The position numbers and the translations under genes were made by a program. A DNA stretch of 64,000 nt from an uncultured Oscillospiraceae bacterium (GTDB lineage: Bacteria > Bacillota > Clostridia > Oscillospirales > Oscillospiraceae): assembly GCA_934622035.1 (NCBI GenBank), contig CAKTVG010000001.1, forward strand, positions 148,454 through 212,453, in the 5' to 3' direction. Below, one piece after another: positions 34,437 to 42,562 of this stretch (position 1 is the first letter of the stretch; each line of letters starts with the position of its first letter). A model generated the notes under the pieces. It saw only the letters and a program-made list of their open reading frames with translations, did not search any database and was not told where the DNA came from.

Positions 34437-34667
34437 TTGGTCTTTGAGACGATCCGCGCTCTTCTGGTGGAGCAGCTCGGCTGCGAGGAGGAGCGGATTC
34501 AGCCCGCAACCGTGATCCTGGAGGATCTGGAGGCGGAGCCGGAGGATCTGGCGGAGCTGATGCTCTCGCTGGAGCAGGAGTTCGACCTCACATGGACGGA
34601 CGACGACCTCAGAGATCTCCGCACGGTCGGCGATCTGACGTCGTTTGTGGAAAACCAGCTTGCATAA
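34437..34667 (+). CDS. Acyl-carrier-protein-like protein lacking the carrier serine
   Basis: A 76-residue acidic helical protein that aligns along its length with acyl carrier proteins: FETIRALLVEQLGCEEERIQ, then ILEDLEAEPEDLAELMLSLEQ, then EFDLTWTDDDLRDLRTVGDL. In a working ACP the second block reads DLGADSLDxVEL and its Ser carries phosphopantetheine; here the same six positions read EAEPED, with Pro instead of Ser. The protein therefore cannot be loaded in the usual way. TTG start with GGGAGG seven bases ahead; an in-frame GTG at 34422 overlaps that site. Its own promoter and terminator make it a single-gene unit, with no fatty-acid or polyketide genes adjacent. Confidence 0.85.
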   Translation: MVFETIRALLVEQLGCEEERIQPATVILEDLEAEPEDLAELMLSLEQEFDLTWTDDDLRDLRTVGDLTSFVENQLA

Positions 34668-34676
34668 TGGCGAAAT

Positions 34677-34715
34677 AAAAGCAGCTTCCCGGTAAATAAC
34701 CGGGAAGCTGCTTTT
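34677..34715. terminator. Bidirectional terminator between the ACP-like gene and rnfB
   Basis: AAAAGCAGCTTCCCGGT pairs with ACCGGGAAGCTGCTTTT around AAATA. A-run and T-run on either side allow use from both directions. Confidence 0.93.
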
Positions 34716-34734
34716 TACTGCTTTGCGCTGTGGT

Positions 34735-35562
34735 TCAGCGCTGCATTGCCGGGACGGCGTCCATGTCCGTGCGCAGGTTGGAGTCGGAGATGAGGTGGCG
34801 CGGGCAGACGGCGGCGCAGCGGCCGCAGGAGACGCACTTGTCATAGTCAATGACCGCCAGATTGTGCACAATATGGATGGCGTCGTAATCGCACTGCCGC
34901 TCGCAGAGGTGGCAGCCGATGCAGCCGATGTCGCAGACCTTGCGCGTATTTGCGCCGCGCTCATGGTTGGAGCAGGCGACGATGATATCCGCGTTGTAGG
35001 ATACGGGGACGATGACCTTGCGCGGGCAGACCTGCGCGCACTGCATGCAGCCGGTGCACTTGTCGGCGTCCACGCGGGCGACGCCGTCGACCACATGGAT
35101 TGCGTCAAATTTGCAGGCGGTCACGCAGGTGCCGAAGCCGAGGCAGCCGGAGGGACAGGCGGTCGGGCCGTTGCCCGTGACGAAGCTGGCCGCGCGGCAG
35201 TCGGCGATGCCGTCGTACTGACCCTTGCGCAGGTGGTTTTTGCCGCGGCACTTGACCATGGTGACCATTTTTTCCACCTCCACGGGGGTGATCCCCATGA
35301 CCTCGGACATTTTTTTCGCCGCCTCGGCGCCGCCGGCGGCGCACAGCCCGACGGGGGCCTTGCCCTCCAGCACGGCCTGCGCATAGGCGCCGCAGCCGGC
35401 AAAGCCGCAGCCGCCGCAGTTCGCGCCGGGGAGGGCGGCGGTCAGCTTGGGCAGACGTTCGTCGACCTTGACCGCGAAGACCCGCGACGCAATGGCCAGC
35501 ACTGCGCCGAAGACGGCGCCCAAGGCGCCAAGCACCAGAATGGCATAGAGAATTTCTTTCAT
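34735..35562 (-). CDS. rnfB: Rnf complex subunit B, multi-cluster ferredoxin protein
   Basis: Electron-entry subunit of the Rnf complex, which couples ferredoxin oxidation and NAD reduction to ion pumping. N-terminal membrane anchor (about 3-25), then the 4Fe-4S Cys set ANCGGCGFAGCGAYAQ with a later Cys, and ferredoxin motifs CTGCMQCAQVCPRKV, CIGCHLCERQCDYDAIH and CVSCGRCAAVCPRHL. 275 residues. The start follows AAGGAGGGCAGGGTCTT. Last gene of the rnfCDGEAB operon, with the terminator just beyond. Confidence 0.96.
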   Translation of the reverse strand: MKEILYAILVLGALGAVFGAVLAIASRVFAVKVDERLPKLTAALPGANCGGCGFAGCGAYAQAVLEGKAPVGLCAAGGAEAAKKMSEVMGITPVEVEKMVTMVKCRGKNHLRKGQYDGIADCRAASFVTGNGPTACPSGCLGFGTCVTACKFDAIHVVDGVARVDADKCTGCMQCAQVCPRKVIVPVSYNADIIVACSNHERGANTRKVCDIGCIGCHLCERQCDYDAIHIVHNLAVIDYDKCVSCGRCAAVCPRHLISDSNLRTDMDAVPAMQR

Positions 35563-35577
35563 AAGACCCTGCCCTCC

Positions 35578-36168
35578 TTAAAACACGCGGAATCCGGAGA
35601 AGCCCATAAAGGACAGCGCCAGAAGCCCGGCGGCGATCAGTGCGATGGGGAAGCCGCGGAAGGCCTTCGGGCAGTCGCAGTCCTCCAGACGCTCACGCAC
35701 AGAGGAAAAGAGCAGAATCGCCACGGTGAAGCCGATGCCGCCCGTGATGCCATAGACCAGAGATTCGATGAAGCTGTAGCCCTTCTGGATGTTCAGAAGC
35801 GCCACGCCCAGCACGGCGCAGTTCGTCGTGATGAGGGGCAGGTAGATGCCGAGCGCCTGATACAGCGCAGGCAGGGATTTTTGCAGGAACATTTCCACCA
35901 GCTGCACCAGCGCGGCGATGACGAGAATGAAGACCAGCGTCTGCATATAGGCCAGATTCAGCGGCAGCAGCAGGTATTCGTTGACCGCCCAGGTCGCGGC
36001 CGAGGCGATGCCCATGACGAAGGTGACGGCAATGCCCATGCCGAGGGCGGTGTCCGCCTTTTTCGACACGCCCATGAAGGGGCAAATGCCCATGAACTTG
36101 ACGAGAATGAAGTTCTCCGCGAGAATCGCGTTCAGGGCGATGGTGAACAGGGAGAGGAAAATTTTCAT
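35578..36168 (-). CDS. rnfA: Rnf complex subunit A, membrane protein
   Basis: Six-span subunit homologous to RnfE and to Nqr subunits; RnfA and RnfE form the membrane core that holds an iron-sulfur centre. NFILVKFMGICPFMGVSKK near the N-terminus carries the conserved Cys, and TNCAVLGVALLN the second one. 196 residues, exactly as expected. AGGAGG precedes the ATG, which overlaps the rnfE stop by 4 bases. Confidence 0.96.
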   Translation of the reverse strand: MKIFLSLFTIALNAILAENFILVKFMGICPFMGVSKKADTALGMGIAVTFVMGIASAATWAVNEYLLLPLNLAYMQTLVFILVIAALVQLVEMFLQKSLPALYQALGIYLPLITTNCAVLGVALLNIQKGYSFIESLVYGITGGIGFTVAILLFSSVRERLEDCDCPKAFRGFPIALIAAGLLALSFMGFSGFRVF

Positions 36169-36806
36169 TTCGCAGCCTCCTTTGCGGCAGCCTTTTCGGC
36201 AAGACGGCGGTTAAACCACTGCGTGAAGGCAATCAGACAGCCGAGCGTCAGAAAGCCGCCGACCGGCATGATGAGCAGCATTGCCGGGTACTGCTCCGGC
36301 AGGATCCGGATGCCGTCCGCACCGAGCACGCCCTTGCCGAAGGTGCCGCTGCCGAGCAGCTCGCGGATGACGCACATGACGACGAGCGCGACCGTGTAGC
36401 CGATGCCCTGCGTCAGGCCGTCCACGGCCGAGGCCAGCACGCCGTTTTTCGAGGCAAAGGCCTCCGCGCGGCCCAGAATGATGCAGTTGACGACAATCAG
36501 GGGGATGAACACGCCGAGGCTTTCCGACAGCGCCGGGACATAGGCCTGCAGCAGCAGGTCGACCATCGTGACAAAGCCTGCGATAACGACGATGTAGGCC
36601 GCGATGCGGATCTTATCGGGGATGACCTTGCGCAGAAGCGAAATGGCGATGTTCGAGCAGATCAGAATGATGGTCACGGACAGACCCATGCCGATGCCGT
36701 TGAAGAGGGTTGTCGTGATGGCCATGGTAGAGCACATGCCCAAAAGCTGGCCGACGACGGGGTTGTTTGTCAGAAGACCCTCGCGAAATTGCTTTTTAAA
36801 GTTCAT
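36165..36806 (-). CDS. rnfE: Rnf complex subunit E, membrane protein
   Basis: Six-span partner of RnfA. NNPVVGQLLGMCSTMAITT with the conserved Cys near residue 26 and NCIILGRAEAFASKN around residue 108 match the family. 213 residues. Overlaps rnfG by 4 bases upstream and rnfA by 4 bases downstream, so the cluster is tightly coupled. Confidence 0.95.
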   Translation of the reverse strand: MNFKKQFREGLLTNNPVVGQLLGMCSTMAITTTLFNGIGMGLSVTIILICSNIAISLLRKVIPDKIRIAAYIVVIAGFVTMVDLLLQAYVPALSESLGVFIPLIVVNCIILGRAEAFASKNGVLASAVDGLTQGIGYTVALVVMCVIRELLGSGTFGKGVLGADGIRILPEQYPAMLLIMPVGGFLTLGCLIAFTQWFNRRLAEKAAAKEAAK

Positions 36807-37345
36807 TTCAGCACCTCCTCAACAAAGGCGAGCGCGTCGTTGACGCCCTGCGTTACGGCGCGGGAGGTCACGGTCGCGCCGGTGAGCGCTTCAATCTCGC
36901 CGCCGTCCTTGCTGACGGCGAGCGTGCCGGTCTTGCCGGTGAACTGCGCGCGGAAATCCTCGCGCGTGCAGTTTGCGCCGAGGGAGGCCGTCTCCGAATG
37001 CGAGACGATGGCAATGCCGGTGACGGCGCCGTTCATGTCCACGCCGACCATCATGTCGATCTCACCGCCGAAGCCGTTGGGCGAAACGCGCACGACATAG
37101 CCCTTGTCGTCCGCGCGATAGGCGGCGGTGACGGTGCTGCCGCCGGGGATGACCATCGGCTCGTAGCTGCCGGCGGGGAGCACCTGCTGCATGGCGGCCT
37201 CCGCCTTCGCTGCGGTCTGCTCGGCGATGGTGCCGGCGGTCAGGTAGTTGACAAAGCCGAGAAGCCCGGCAACCACCGTGGTGATCAGGAACAGCGTCAG
37301 CGTCAGCCGCAGAACATAGGCGGCGGTGCCTTTTGTTTTCGTCAT
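36803..37345 (-). CDS. rnfG: Rnf complex subunit G, covalent flavoprotein
   Basis: Extracytoplasmic FMN subunit with one N-terminal membrane anchor (about 12-33). The flavinylation motif LTGATVTSRAV lies near residue 155-165, with the Thr expected to carry FMN through a phosphoester bond; an ApbE-type transferase would be required and is not in the window. 180 residues. Overlaps rnfD by 4 bases. Confidence 0.94.
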   Translation of the reverse strand: MTKTKGTAAYVLRLTLTLFLITTVVAGLLGFVNYLTAGTIAEQTAAKAEAAMQQVLPAGSYEPMVIPGGSTVTAAYRADDKGYVVRVSPNGFGGEIDMMVGVDMNGAVTGIAIVSHSETASLGANCTREDFRAQFTGKTGTLAVSKDGGEIEALTGATVTSRAVTQGVNDALAFVEEVLK

Positions 37346-38352
37346 GCCGCCTCACCGCCCTTCTTTGCCTTGACCGCGCCGAAGCGCTTCGGGATGCCGA
37401 TTTTATCGAAGAAGCCGACGCAGCAGTTCATGATGAGAATGGCGTAGCTCACGCCCTCCGGATAGGAGCCGAAGTAGCGGAACAGGAGCGTCAGCACGCC
37501 GCAGCCCACGCCGAAGGCGATCTGGCCGCCGCGCGTGACGGGAGAGGTGGTGTAGTCCGTCGCCATAAAAATCGCGCCGAGCATCAGACCGCCGGAGCAG
37601 AGCTGGCAGAGCATCCAGTCCAGGCGGGGAGCGCCGCCGAGCGGGAAGGCGAAGGCCAGCACCGCGACGGTGCCGAGGTAGGCCAGCGGAATGCGCGGGC
37701 TGATGACGCGCCGCAGGACGAGATAGAGCCCGCCCAGGAGCAGCAATGCCGCGGAGACCTCGCCGATGCAGCCGCCGGTCCGGCCGAGGAAGAGCTCCAG
37801 GACGCTCTGCGCCGGGAGCTTGCCCGCAGACATGGCGGCAAGAGGCGTGGCGGAGGTCAGACCGTCGAGCGCCTGCTGAGAGGGGTTGGAGAAAACGGCG
37901 GGATGCACGCCGGAGGAGATCCAGGTGGTCATGAACAGCGGCCAGCTGAACAGAAAGGCGCGCGCGGCCAGCGCGGGATTGACGATATTCTGGCCGATGC
38001 CGCCGAAGAGCTGCTTGACCAGCACGATGGCGAATAGCGCGCCGAGAATGACGACCCAATAAGGGATGGTCGGCGGACAGATGAAAGCGAGCAGCATGCC
38101 GGTGACGACGGCGGAGAGGTCACCGCAGGTGTCGTCCTTTTTCATCACGCGGCGGTAGGCCCACTCAAAAACGAGGCAGGCTGCTACGCTGACGAGCGTC
38201 ACGGTGAGGCAGCGCCAGCCGAAGAACCAGATGGCGCCCGCCAGCGCCGGCAGCAGGGCGATGCAAACGTCGAGCATGATGCGGCGGGTGGAGTTCGGGC
38301 TGTGCGCGTGGGGCGAGGAGGAGATGGTGAGCGTTCCGGGAATCAGTTTCAT
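37342..38352 (-). CDS. rnfD: Rnf complex subunit D, membrane flavoprotein
   Basis: Polytopic subunit (about nine spans, 336 residues) with the FMN-binding motif LDGLTSATPLAAM near residue 160. The N-terminus LTISSSPHAHSPNSTRRIMLDV is typical of RnfD/NqrB. The ATG at 38352 overlaps the rnfC stop by 4 bases; a longer open frame upstream is only the rnfC antisense-like register and has no start site. Confidence 0.95.
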   Translation of the reverse strand: MKLIPGTLTISSSPHAHSPNSTRRIMLDVCIALLPALAGAIWFFGWRCLTVTLVSVAACLVFEWAYRRVMKKDDTCGDLSAVVTGMLLAFICPPTIPYWVVILGALFAIVLVKQLFGGIGQNIVNPALAARAFLFSWPLFMTTWISSGVHPAVFSNPSQQALDGLTSATPLAAMSAGKLPAQSVLELFLGRTGGCIGEVSAALLLLGGLYLVLRRVISPRIPLAYLGTVAVLAFAFPLGGAPRLDWMLCQLCSGGLMLGAIFMATDYTTSPVTRGGQIAFGVGCGVLTLLFRYFGSYPEGVSYAILIMNCCVGFFDKIGIPKRFGAVKAKKGGEAA

Positions 38353-39671
38353 TTCTTGGCAGCCTCCTTTTCCCTTGCGGCGGCGTCGCGCAGCATGCGC
38401 TTGGCCGTGCGGAAGCTCTGCACCAGCGGGATGCCCGCCGGGCAGCCGTAGGCGCAGCAGCCGCATTCGATGCAGTCCATGACGTTCAGCTCCTTCAGCC
38501 GTTCCAGCCTTCCGGCGGCGGACGCCTTGTGCATAAAGAGCGGCATCAGGTGCATCGGGCAGTTTTCCACGCACTTGCCGCAGCGGATGCAGTGCTGCGC
38601 GGCCTCGGCGCGGCGCTGCTTTTCGGAGAGGCACGTGATGGCATTGCAGCCCTTGATGGTCATGACGTCGGTGGTGTACTGCGCGAGGCCCATCATCGGG
38701 CCGCCGCTGAGAATTTTATAAGGTGCGCAGGCAAAGCCGCCTGCGGCTTCAATCAGCTCATCAAAACGTGTGCCGATGGGCGCGAGAAAGTTGGAGGGGC
38801 GGGCGATGGCCTGACCCGTCACCGTGACGGCGCGGCGCACCAGGGGCATGCCCTCGTAGACCGCGTCATAGATGGCGGCGCAGGTGGCGGCGTTGAAGAC
38901 CGCACAGCCAACCGCAGCGGGCAGGCCGCCGGGCGGCACGCAGCGGCCCGTGACGGACTGGATGAGCTGCTTTTCCGCGCCCTGCGGATAGCGCACGCGC
39001 AGCGCCAGCAGCTCCACGTCTGCATCCAGGGCGCCGCGCATGGCCTCAATGGACTGCGGCTTGTTGGCCTCTATGCCGATGGCGGTGCGCTCCGGCTGCA
39101 AAATTTTCCGGATGATGCGCAGACCGCCTGCGACGCGCTCCGGCGTTTCGCGCATGAGCCGGTCGTCCGCGGTGATGTATGGCTCGCACTCCGCGCCGTT
39201 GACAATGACGGCGTCCACCTTGCCGAGGCCGGAGGAGAGCTTGACGTGGGTCGGGAAGCCCGCGCCGCCCATGCCGGTGATACCGGCCTGATGGATGATT
39301 TCAATCAGCGCCTGCGCGTCCAAGTCGCCTATGGACTCACGCGGCTGAATGCCGGGGGCAAGGTCGTTGCGGCCGTCGCTTTCGATCAGGACGGACATGA
39401 CGTTGGTACCGCCCGGATGCGGCAACGCCTCCACGGCGACGACCGTGCCGGAGACGGAAGCATGCACCGGGACGCAGAGTCCGGTGCCGTCACCGATTTT
39501 CTGCCCGAGCAGAACATGCTGCCCGACGGAAACCAGCGGCTTGCAGGGCGCGCCGATGTGCTGCGACATGGCAATCGCAACGGTCTTCGGCCGGAAGGGA
39601 ATCAGGGGCGCATTGCAGGACAGCTCTTTATAGCCCCGCGGATGGACGCCGCCAAAAAAGGAACGTGGCAT
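38349..39671 (-). CDS. rnfC: Rnf complex subunit C, NADH-binding iron-sulfur protein
   Basis: Peripheral cytoplasmic subunit that exchanges electrons with NAD. FFGGVHPRGYKELS at the N-terminus, the NADH/FMN-binding type loop GITGMGGAGFPTHVKLS (about 145-161), and two ferredoxin motifs CIRCGKCVENCP and CIECGCCAYGCPAGIPL near the C-terminus. Start ATG at 39671 with GAGGTG eight bases ahead; an in-frame GTG sits two codons earlier. First gene of the operon. Confidence 0.96.
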   Translation of the reverse strand: MPRSFFGGVHPRGYKELSCNAPLIPFRPKTVAIAMSQHIGAPCKPLVSVGQHVLLGQKIGDGTGLCVPVHASVSGTVVAVEALPHPGGTNVMSVLIESDGRNDLAPGIQPRESIGDLDAQALIEIIHQAGITGMGGAGFPTHVKLSSGLGKVDAVIVNGAECEPYITADDRLMRETPERVAGGLRIIRKILQPERTAIGIEANKPQSIEAMRGALDADVELLALRVRYPQGAEKQLIQSVTGRCVPPGGLPAAVGCAVFNAATCAAIYDAVYEGMPLVRRAVTVTGQAIARPSNFLAPIGTRFDELIEAAGGFACAPYKILSGGPMMGLAQYTTDVMTIKGCNAITCLSEKQRRAEAAQHCIRCGKCVENCPMHLMPLFMHKASAAGRLERLKELNVMDCIECGCCAYGCPAGIPLVQSFRTAKRMLRDAAAREKEAAKK

Positions 39672-39704
39672 AGGCACATCACCTCAGCTCTATTTACTAC
39701 TATT

Positions 39705-39734
39705 ACTATAGCATACGGTGTGGGAAAAATTCAA
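39705..39734 (-). promoter_or_regulatory. rnf operon promoter
   Basis: Minus strand: TTGAAT (39734-39729), 18 bases ending in TGC, TATAGT (39710-39705). Confidence 0.7.
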
Positions 39735-39831
39735 GAAAGGAAGTCGCGTAAATATCACAATAAAGCCGCTATTTTGTAAAAAATATAGATTCGGTATGGT
39801 CGTATTTATACAGAATTATTGAAAGTGACGA

Positions 39832-39859
39832 TTGCAATTTGAGGAAAAACCATTATAAT
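39832..39859 (+). promoter_or_regulatory. Promoter of the glycine riboswitch/glyA transcript
   Basis: TTGCAA (39832-39837), 16 bases, TATAAT (39854-39859), about 30 bases before the first aptamer. Confidence 0.8.
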
Positions 39860-39889
39860 AATAGCATCAATCAAAATATTCCGCTGAAA

Positions 39890-40040
39890 CGGTTCGGGAA
39901 AGTTGCCGCAGGCATGCCGAAGGAGTAAAGCTCTCAGGAGAAAAAAGACCGGACCGCTTAGGAATCTCTGGAGAATCTCATTTATGAGTGCCGAAGGTGC
40001 AAGGCGAAAGCCGAATCTCTCAGGCAAAAGGACAGAGGCC
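39890..40040 (+). ncRNA. Tandem glycine riboswitch
   Basis: Two glycine aptamers in series ahead of glyA. The first has the core GCCGAAGGAGTAAAGC and CTCAGGAGAAAAAAGACC (39916-39952); the second is nearly consensus, with GTGCCGAAGGTGCAAGGCG and TCTCAGGCAAAAGGACAGAG (39989-40038). The short linker between them is where interdomain contacts form in known examples. A hairpin with a T-tract follows at 40069, so control is probably by transcription termination. glyA converts serine and glycine, so the ligand fits the target. Confidence 0.93.
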
Positions 40041-40068
40041 GCCCCTTTCGATCGGGGCATCTGTAGGT

Positions 40069-40104
40069 ATGAGTGTCGCCGGAGCATGGCTGCACTCATT
40101 TTTT
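40069..40104 (+). terminator. Expression-platform terminator of the riboswitch
   Basis: ATGAGTG (40069-40075) pairs with CACTCAT (40093-40099), with inner GCC/GGC pairs, followed by T6. It lies 33 bases before the glyA start. Confidence 0.8.
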
Positions 40105-40136
40105 GTGCAGTACATCAATGGAAAGAGGAAACGATT

Positions 40137-41393
40137 ATGCTGCACGAAACATTATGCCCGACCATCGATTTTGTGGAGGCTCACGATCCGGAGCTCGGCG
40201 CCCTGATGCAGGGCGAGCTGCGCCGCCAGCGCCGTAATATTGAGCTGATCGCCTCGGAGAACATCGCTTCTCCGGCCGTCATCGCCTGCATGGGAACCGT
40301 CTTGACGAACAAGTACGCCGAGGGCCTGCCCGCAAAGCGCTACTACGGCGGCTGCGAGGTCGTCGACGAGATCGAGCGTCTGGCCATTGACCGGGCGAAG
40401 AAGCTGTTCGGCGCGGAATTTGTCAATGTCCAGCCGCACAGCGGCGCGCAGGCAAATCTGGCGGTCTATGCCGCACTTTTGCAGCCCGGCGATACCATCC
40501 TCGGCATGAGCCTTGCCAACGGCGGCCACCTGACCCACGGCGCACCGGCAAACCAGTCCGGCAAGATCTATCACAGCGTCTCCTACGGTGTCGATCCTAA
40601 GACAGGCTGCATCGACTTTGACGAGGTCGAGCGTCTGACAAAGCAGTATCACCCCAAGCTCATCGTTGCGGGCGCGTCTGCTTATCCCCGCGCGATCGAC
40701 TTTGCGCGCTTTGCGGAAATCGCCCATGCCAACGGCGCGCTTCTGATGGTGGATATGGCGCACATTGCCGGCCTTGTTGCGGGCGGCGTGCATATGAGCC
40801 CCGTGCCCTATGCCGATATCGTCACGACGACGACGCACAAGACCCTGCGCGGCCCGCGCGGCGGCATCATCATGGGCCGGGAGGAATTCGCCAAGAAGAT
40901 CAATTCCGCCGTCTTCCCCGGCACACAGGGCGGCCCTTTGATGCATGTGATTGCGGCAAAGGCCGTCTGCTTCCGCGAGGCGCTCCAGCCGGAGTTCCGG
41001 CAGTATGCGCAGAATGTCGTCGCCAATGCGAAGGCGCTGGCGGACGCGCTTCTGGAAAAGGGGTTTGATCTCGTCTCCGGCGGCACGGACAACCATCTCA
41101 TGCTGGCGGATCTGCGTCCGCTGCACATCACCGGCGCGGAGCTTCAGCGCCGCCTGGACGAAAATTATATTACCGTAAATAAAAATGCCATTCCTAACGA
41201 TCCGGAAAAGCCCTTTGTCACCAGCGGCGTGCGCATCGGCACGCCCGCGGTCACGACGCGCGGCTTCCGGCCGGAGGATATGCAGGTGATTGCGCAGTGC
41301 ATCTATGACACCGCGGCGGACTTTGAAGGCACGCAGGAAAAGGTTCGCGCCGCCGTGGCGGAGCTGACGCGGAAGTATCCCCTGTACGAATGA
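40137..41393 (+). CDS. glyA: Serine hydroxymethyltransferase
   Basis: PLP enzyme interconverting serine plus tetrahydrofolate and glycine plus methylene-tetrahydrofolate. RNIELIASENIASPAV, NVQPHSGAQAN and the PLP lysine in VTTTTHKTLRGPRGG (about residue 231) are conserved. The ATG at 40137 (MLHETLCPT) follows AAGAGGAAACGATT; the frame is open much further upstream but that part lies in the riboswitch. 418 residues. Expression should respond to glycine through the riboswitch. Confidence 0.97.
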   Translation: MLHETLCPTIDFVEAHDPELGALMQGELRRQRRNIELIASENIASPAVIACMGTVLTNKYAEGLPAKRYYGGCEVVDEIERLAIDRAKKLFGAEFVNVQPHSGAQANLAVYAALLQPGDTILGMSLANGGHLTHGAPANQSGKIYHSVSYGVDPKTGCIDFDEVERLTKQYHPKLIVAGASAYPRAIDFARFAEIAHANGALLMVDMAHIAGLVAGGVHMSPVPYADIVTTTTHKTLRGPRGGIIMGREEFAKKINSAVFPGTQGGPLMHVIAAKAVCFREALQPEFRQYAQNVVANAKALADALLEKGFDLVSGGTDNHLMLADLRPLHITGAELQRRLDENYITVNKNAIPNDPEKPFVTSGVRIGTPAVTTRGFRPEDMQVIAQCIYDTAADFEGTQEKVRAAVAELTRKYPLYE

Positions 41394-41408
41394 GCGGAAA
41401 GGAGCCGC

Positions 41409-42095
41409 ATGGCTGAGCTGAATTCTCTGTTTTCCCGCTGCCGGTCCATCCTCGTGCTGGACACCGAGACGAGCGGTCTGAGCTTCTCCGGAGAGGAGAT
41501 CATCGAATTTGCCGCCGCAAAGCTGGAGCTGCGCGACGGCAGGGCCGTCGTCACGCAGGAGGCCGACGAGTTTATCCGCCGCAGGGACGACCGCCGCCTT
41601 TCGCCGCGCATCACGGAGCTGACCGGCATTACCGATGAAATGCTTCTGGAGGACGGCATCTCCAAGCAGGCCTTTGCCGCGCTGCTGGCGGAGCTTTTGG
41701 ACGGCGAGACGATGATCGTGGCATATAATGCGCAGTTTGACCTACTGTTTCTGTACTACTTCCTCTCAAATTACGGCGATGCGCGGCTGCTGAAGGACAA
41801 GCCGAAGCTCGATCTGCTGACGGTCTACCGCGACCGCCGTCCCTTCCCGCACAAGCTCTGCAATGCAATTGAGAACTACCATCTTCAGGACAAGGTGCAC
41901 AACTCCCACCGTGCCATTGACGACGTCCGCGCGACGGTCGAGGTCATGCGGGCGATGGAGGATGAGCTGCCCGATCTGGACAAGTACATAGACCTTTTCG
42001 GCTATTCCGCAAAGTATGGCGTCTCCGGCCCGCGGATTTCTTCCATCCGCTATCTGCCGCAGGGCTACGAGCCGAAGGGCAAGCTGTATGATTAA
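41409..42095 (+). CDS. DnaQ-like 3'-5' exonuclease (PolC epsilon type)
   Basis: A 228-residue stand-alone DEDDh exonuclease. ExoI is LVLDTETSGLSF (about 15-26), ExoII VAYNAQFDLLF, ExoIII HRAIDDVRATVEV with the catalytic His and Asp. Similar free-standing proteins act in repair or in RNA trimming; the target is unknown. AAAGGAG lies ahead of the ATG. It follows glyA by 15 bases and may share its transcript. Confidence 0.9.
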   Translation: MAELNSLFSRCRSILVLDTETSGLSFSGEEIIEFAAAKLELRDGRAVVTQEADEFIRRRDDRRLSPRITELTGITDEMLLEDGISKQAFAALLAELLDGETMIVAYNAQFDLLFLYYFLSNYGDARLLKDKPKLDLLTVYRDRRPFPHKLCNAIENYHLQDKVHNSHRAIDDVRATVEVMRAMEDELPDLDKYIDLFGYSAKYGVSGPRISSIRYLPQGYEPKGKLYD

Positions 42096-42135
42096 AACAC
42101 GCCCGGTTTCCAGCAGGAAACCGGGCGTGTTTTTC
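42094..42135 (+). terminator. Rho-independent terminator
   Basis: AACACGCCCGGTTTCC pairs perfectly with GGAAACCGGGCGTGTT around AGCA, followed by T5. Confidence 0.96.
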
Positions 42136-42164
42136 CTTGTGGACAAATCGAAAATCGGAAGACT

Positions 42165-42478
42165 CTGTAGGGCAGGACCCATGTGTCCTGCCTTTCGTGT
42201 AAGATATGATTCAGGCGGCACACACGGGTGCCGCCCTACGGGAGCAGTATAAATCAGAACTGTTCCGTAGGGGCGTGGCTCTGCCGCGCCCGGTGTAGGT
42301 AATCACAGATTTGTGAATTCCTGCACGCGGGACGGGAAAACCGTCCCCTACGGATAAATTTGGTGGTGCACCACCAATTTACAGGTGCCTTCCTGCGGCC
42401 ACGGCGCGCCGTGGCCCTACGGATGCACCGAGAATAGGAATTGGCCGTAGGGGCGTGGCTCTGCCGCGCCCGGTGCAG
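42165..42478. repeat. Dispersed palindromic repeat cluster C (largest)
   Basis: Holds GTAGGGCAGGACCCATGTG...CCTGCC, GGCGGCACACACGGGTGCCG, two copies of CCGTAGGGGCGTGGCTCTGC followed by CGCGCCCGGTG (about 42267 and 42446), GCGGGACGGGAAAACCGTCC and GGCCACGGCGCGCCGTGGCC. A further hairpin AAATTTGGTGG/CCACCAATTT lies inside. The cluster separates two convergent genes. Confidence 0.78.
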
Positions 42479-42515
42479 ATTTTATCTGCACAAACAAATA
42501 CTGTGCAGATTTTGC

Positions 42516-42545
42516 GAAAAACGCCGCAGGAGTTCCTGCGGCGTT
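42516..42545 (-). terminator. Rho-independent terminator of the aminotransferase gene
   Basis: ACGCCGCAGGA/TCCTGCGGCGT with a two-base centre; on the minus strand it is followed by T5. Confidence 0.88.
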
Positions 42546-42562
42546 CCGGTATTATTCTGCTT

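Noticed and set aside
34723..36399. 558-codon plus-strand open frame across the rnf genes
   Set aside because: Shadow of rnfB, rnfA and rnfE. Those genes have conserved motifs, ribosome binding sites and 4-base overlaps on the minus strand.
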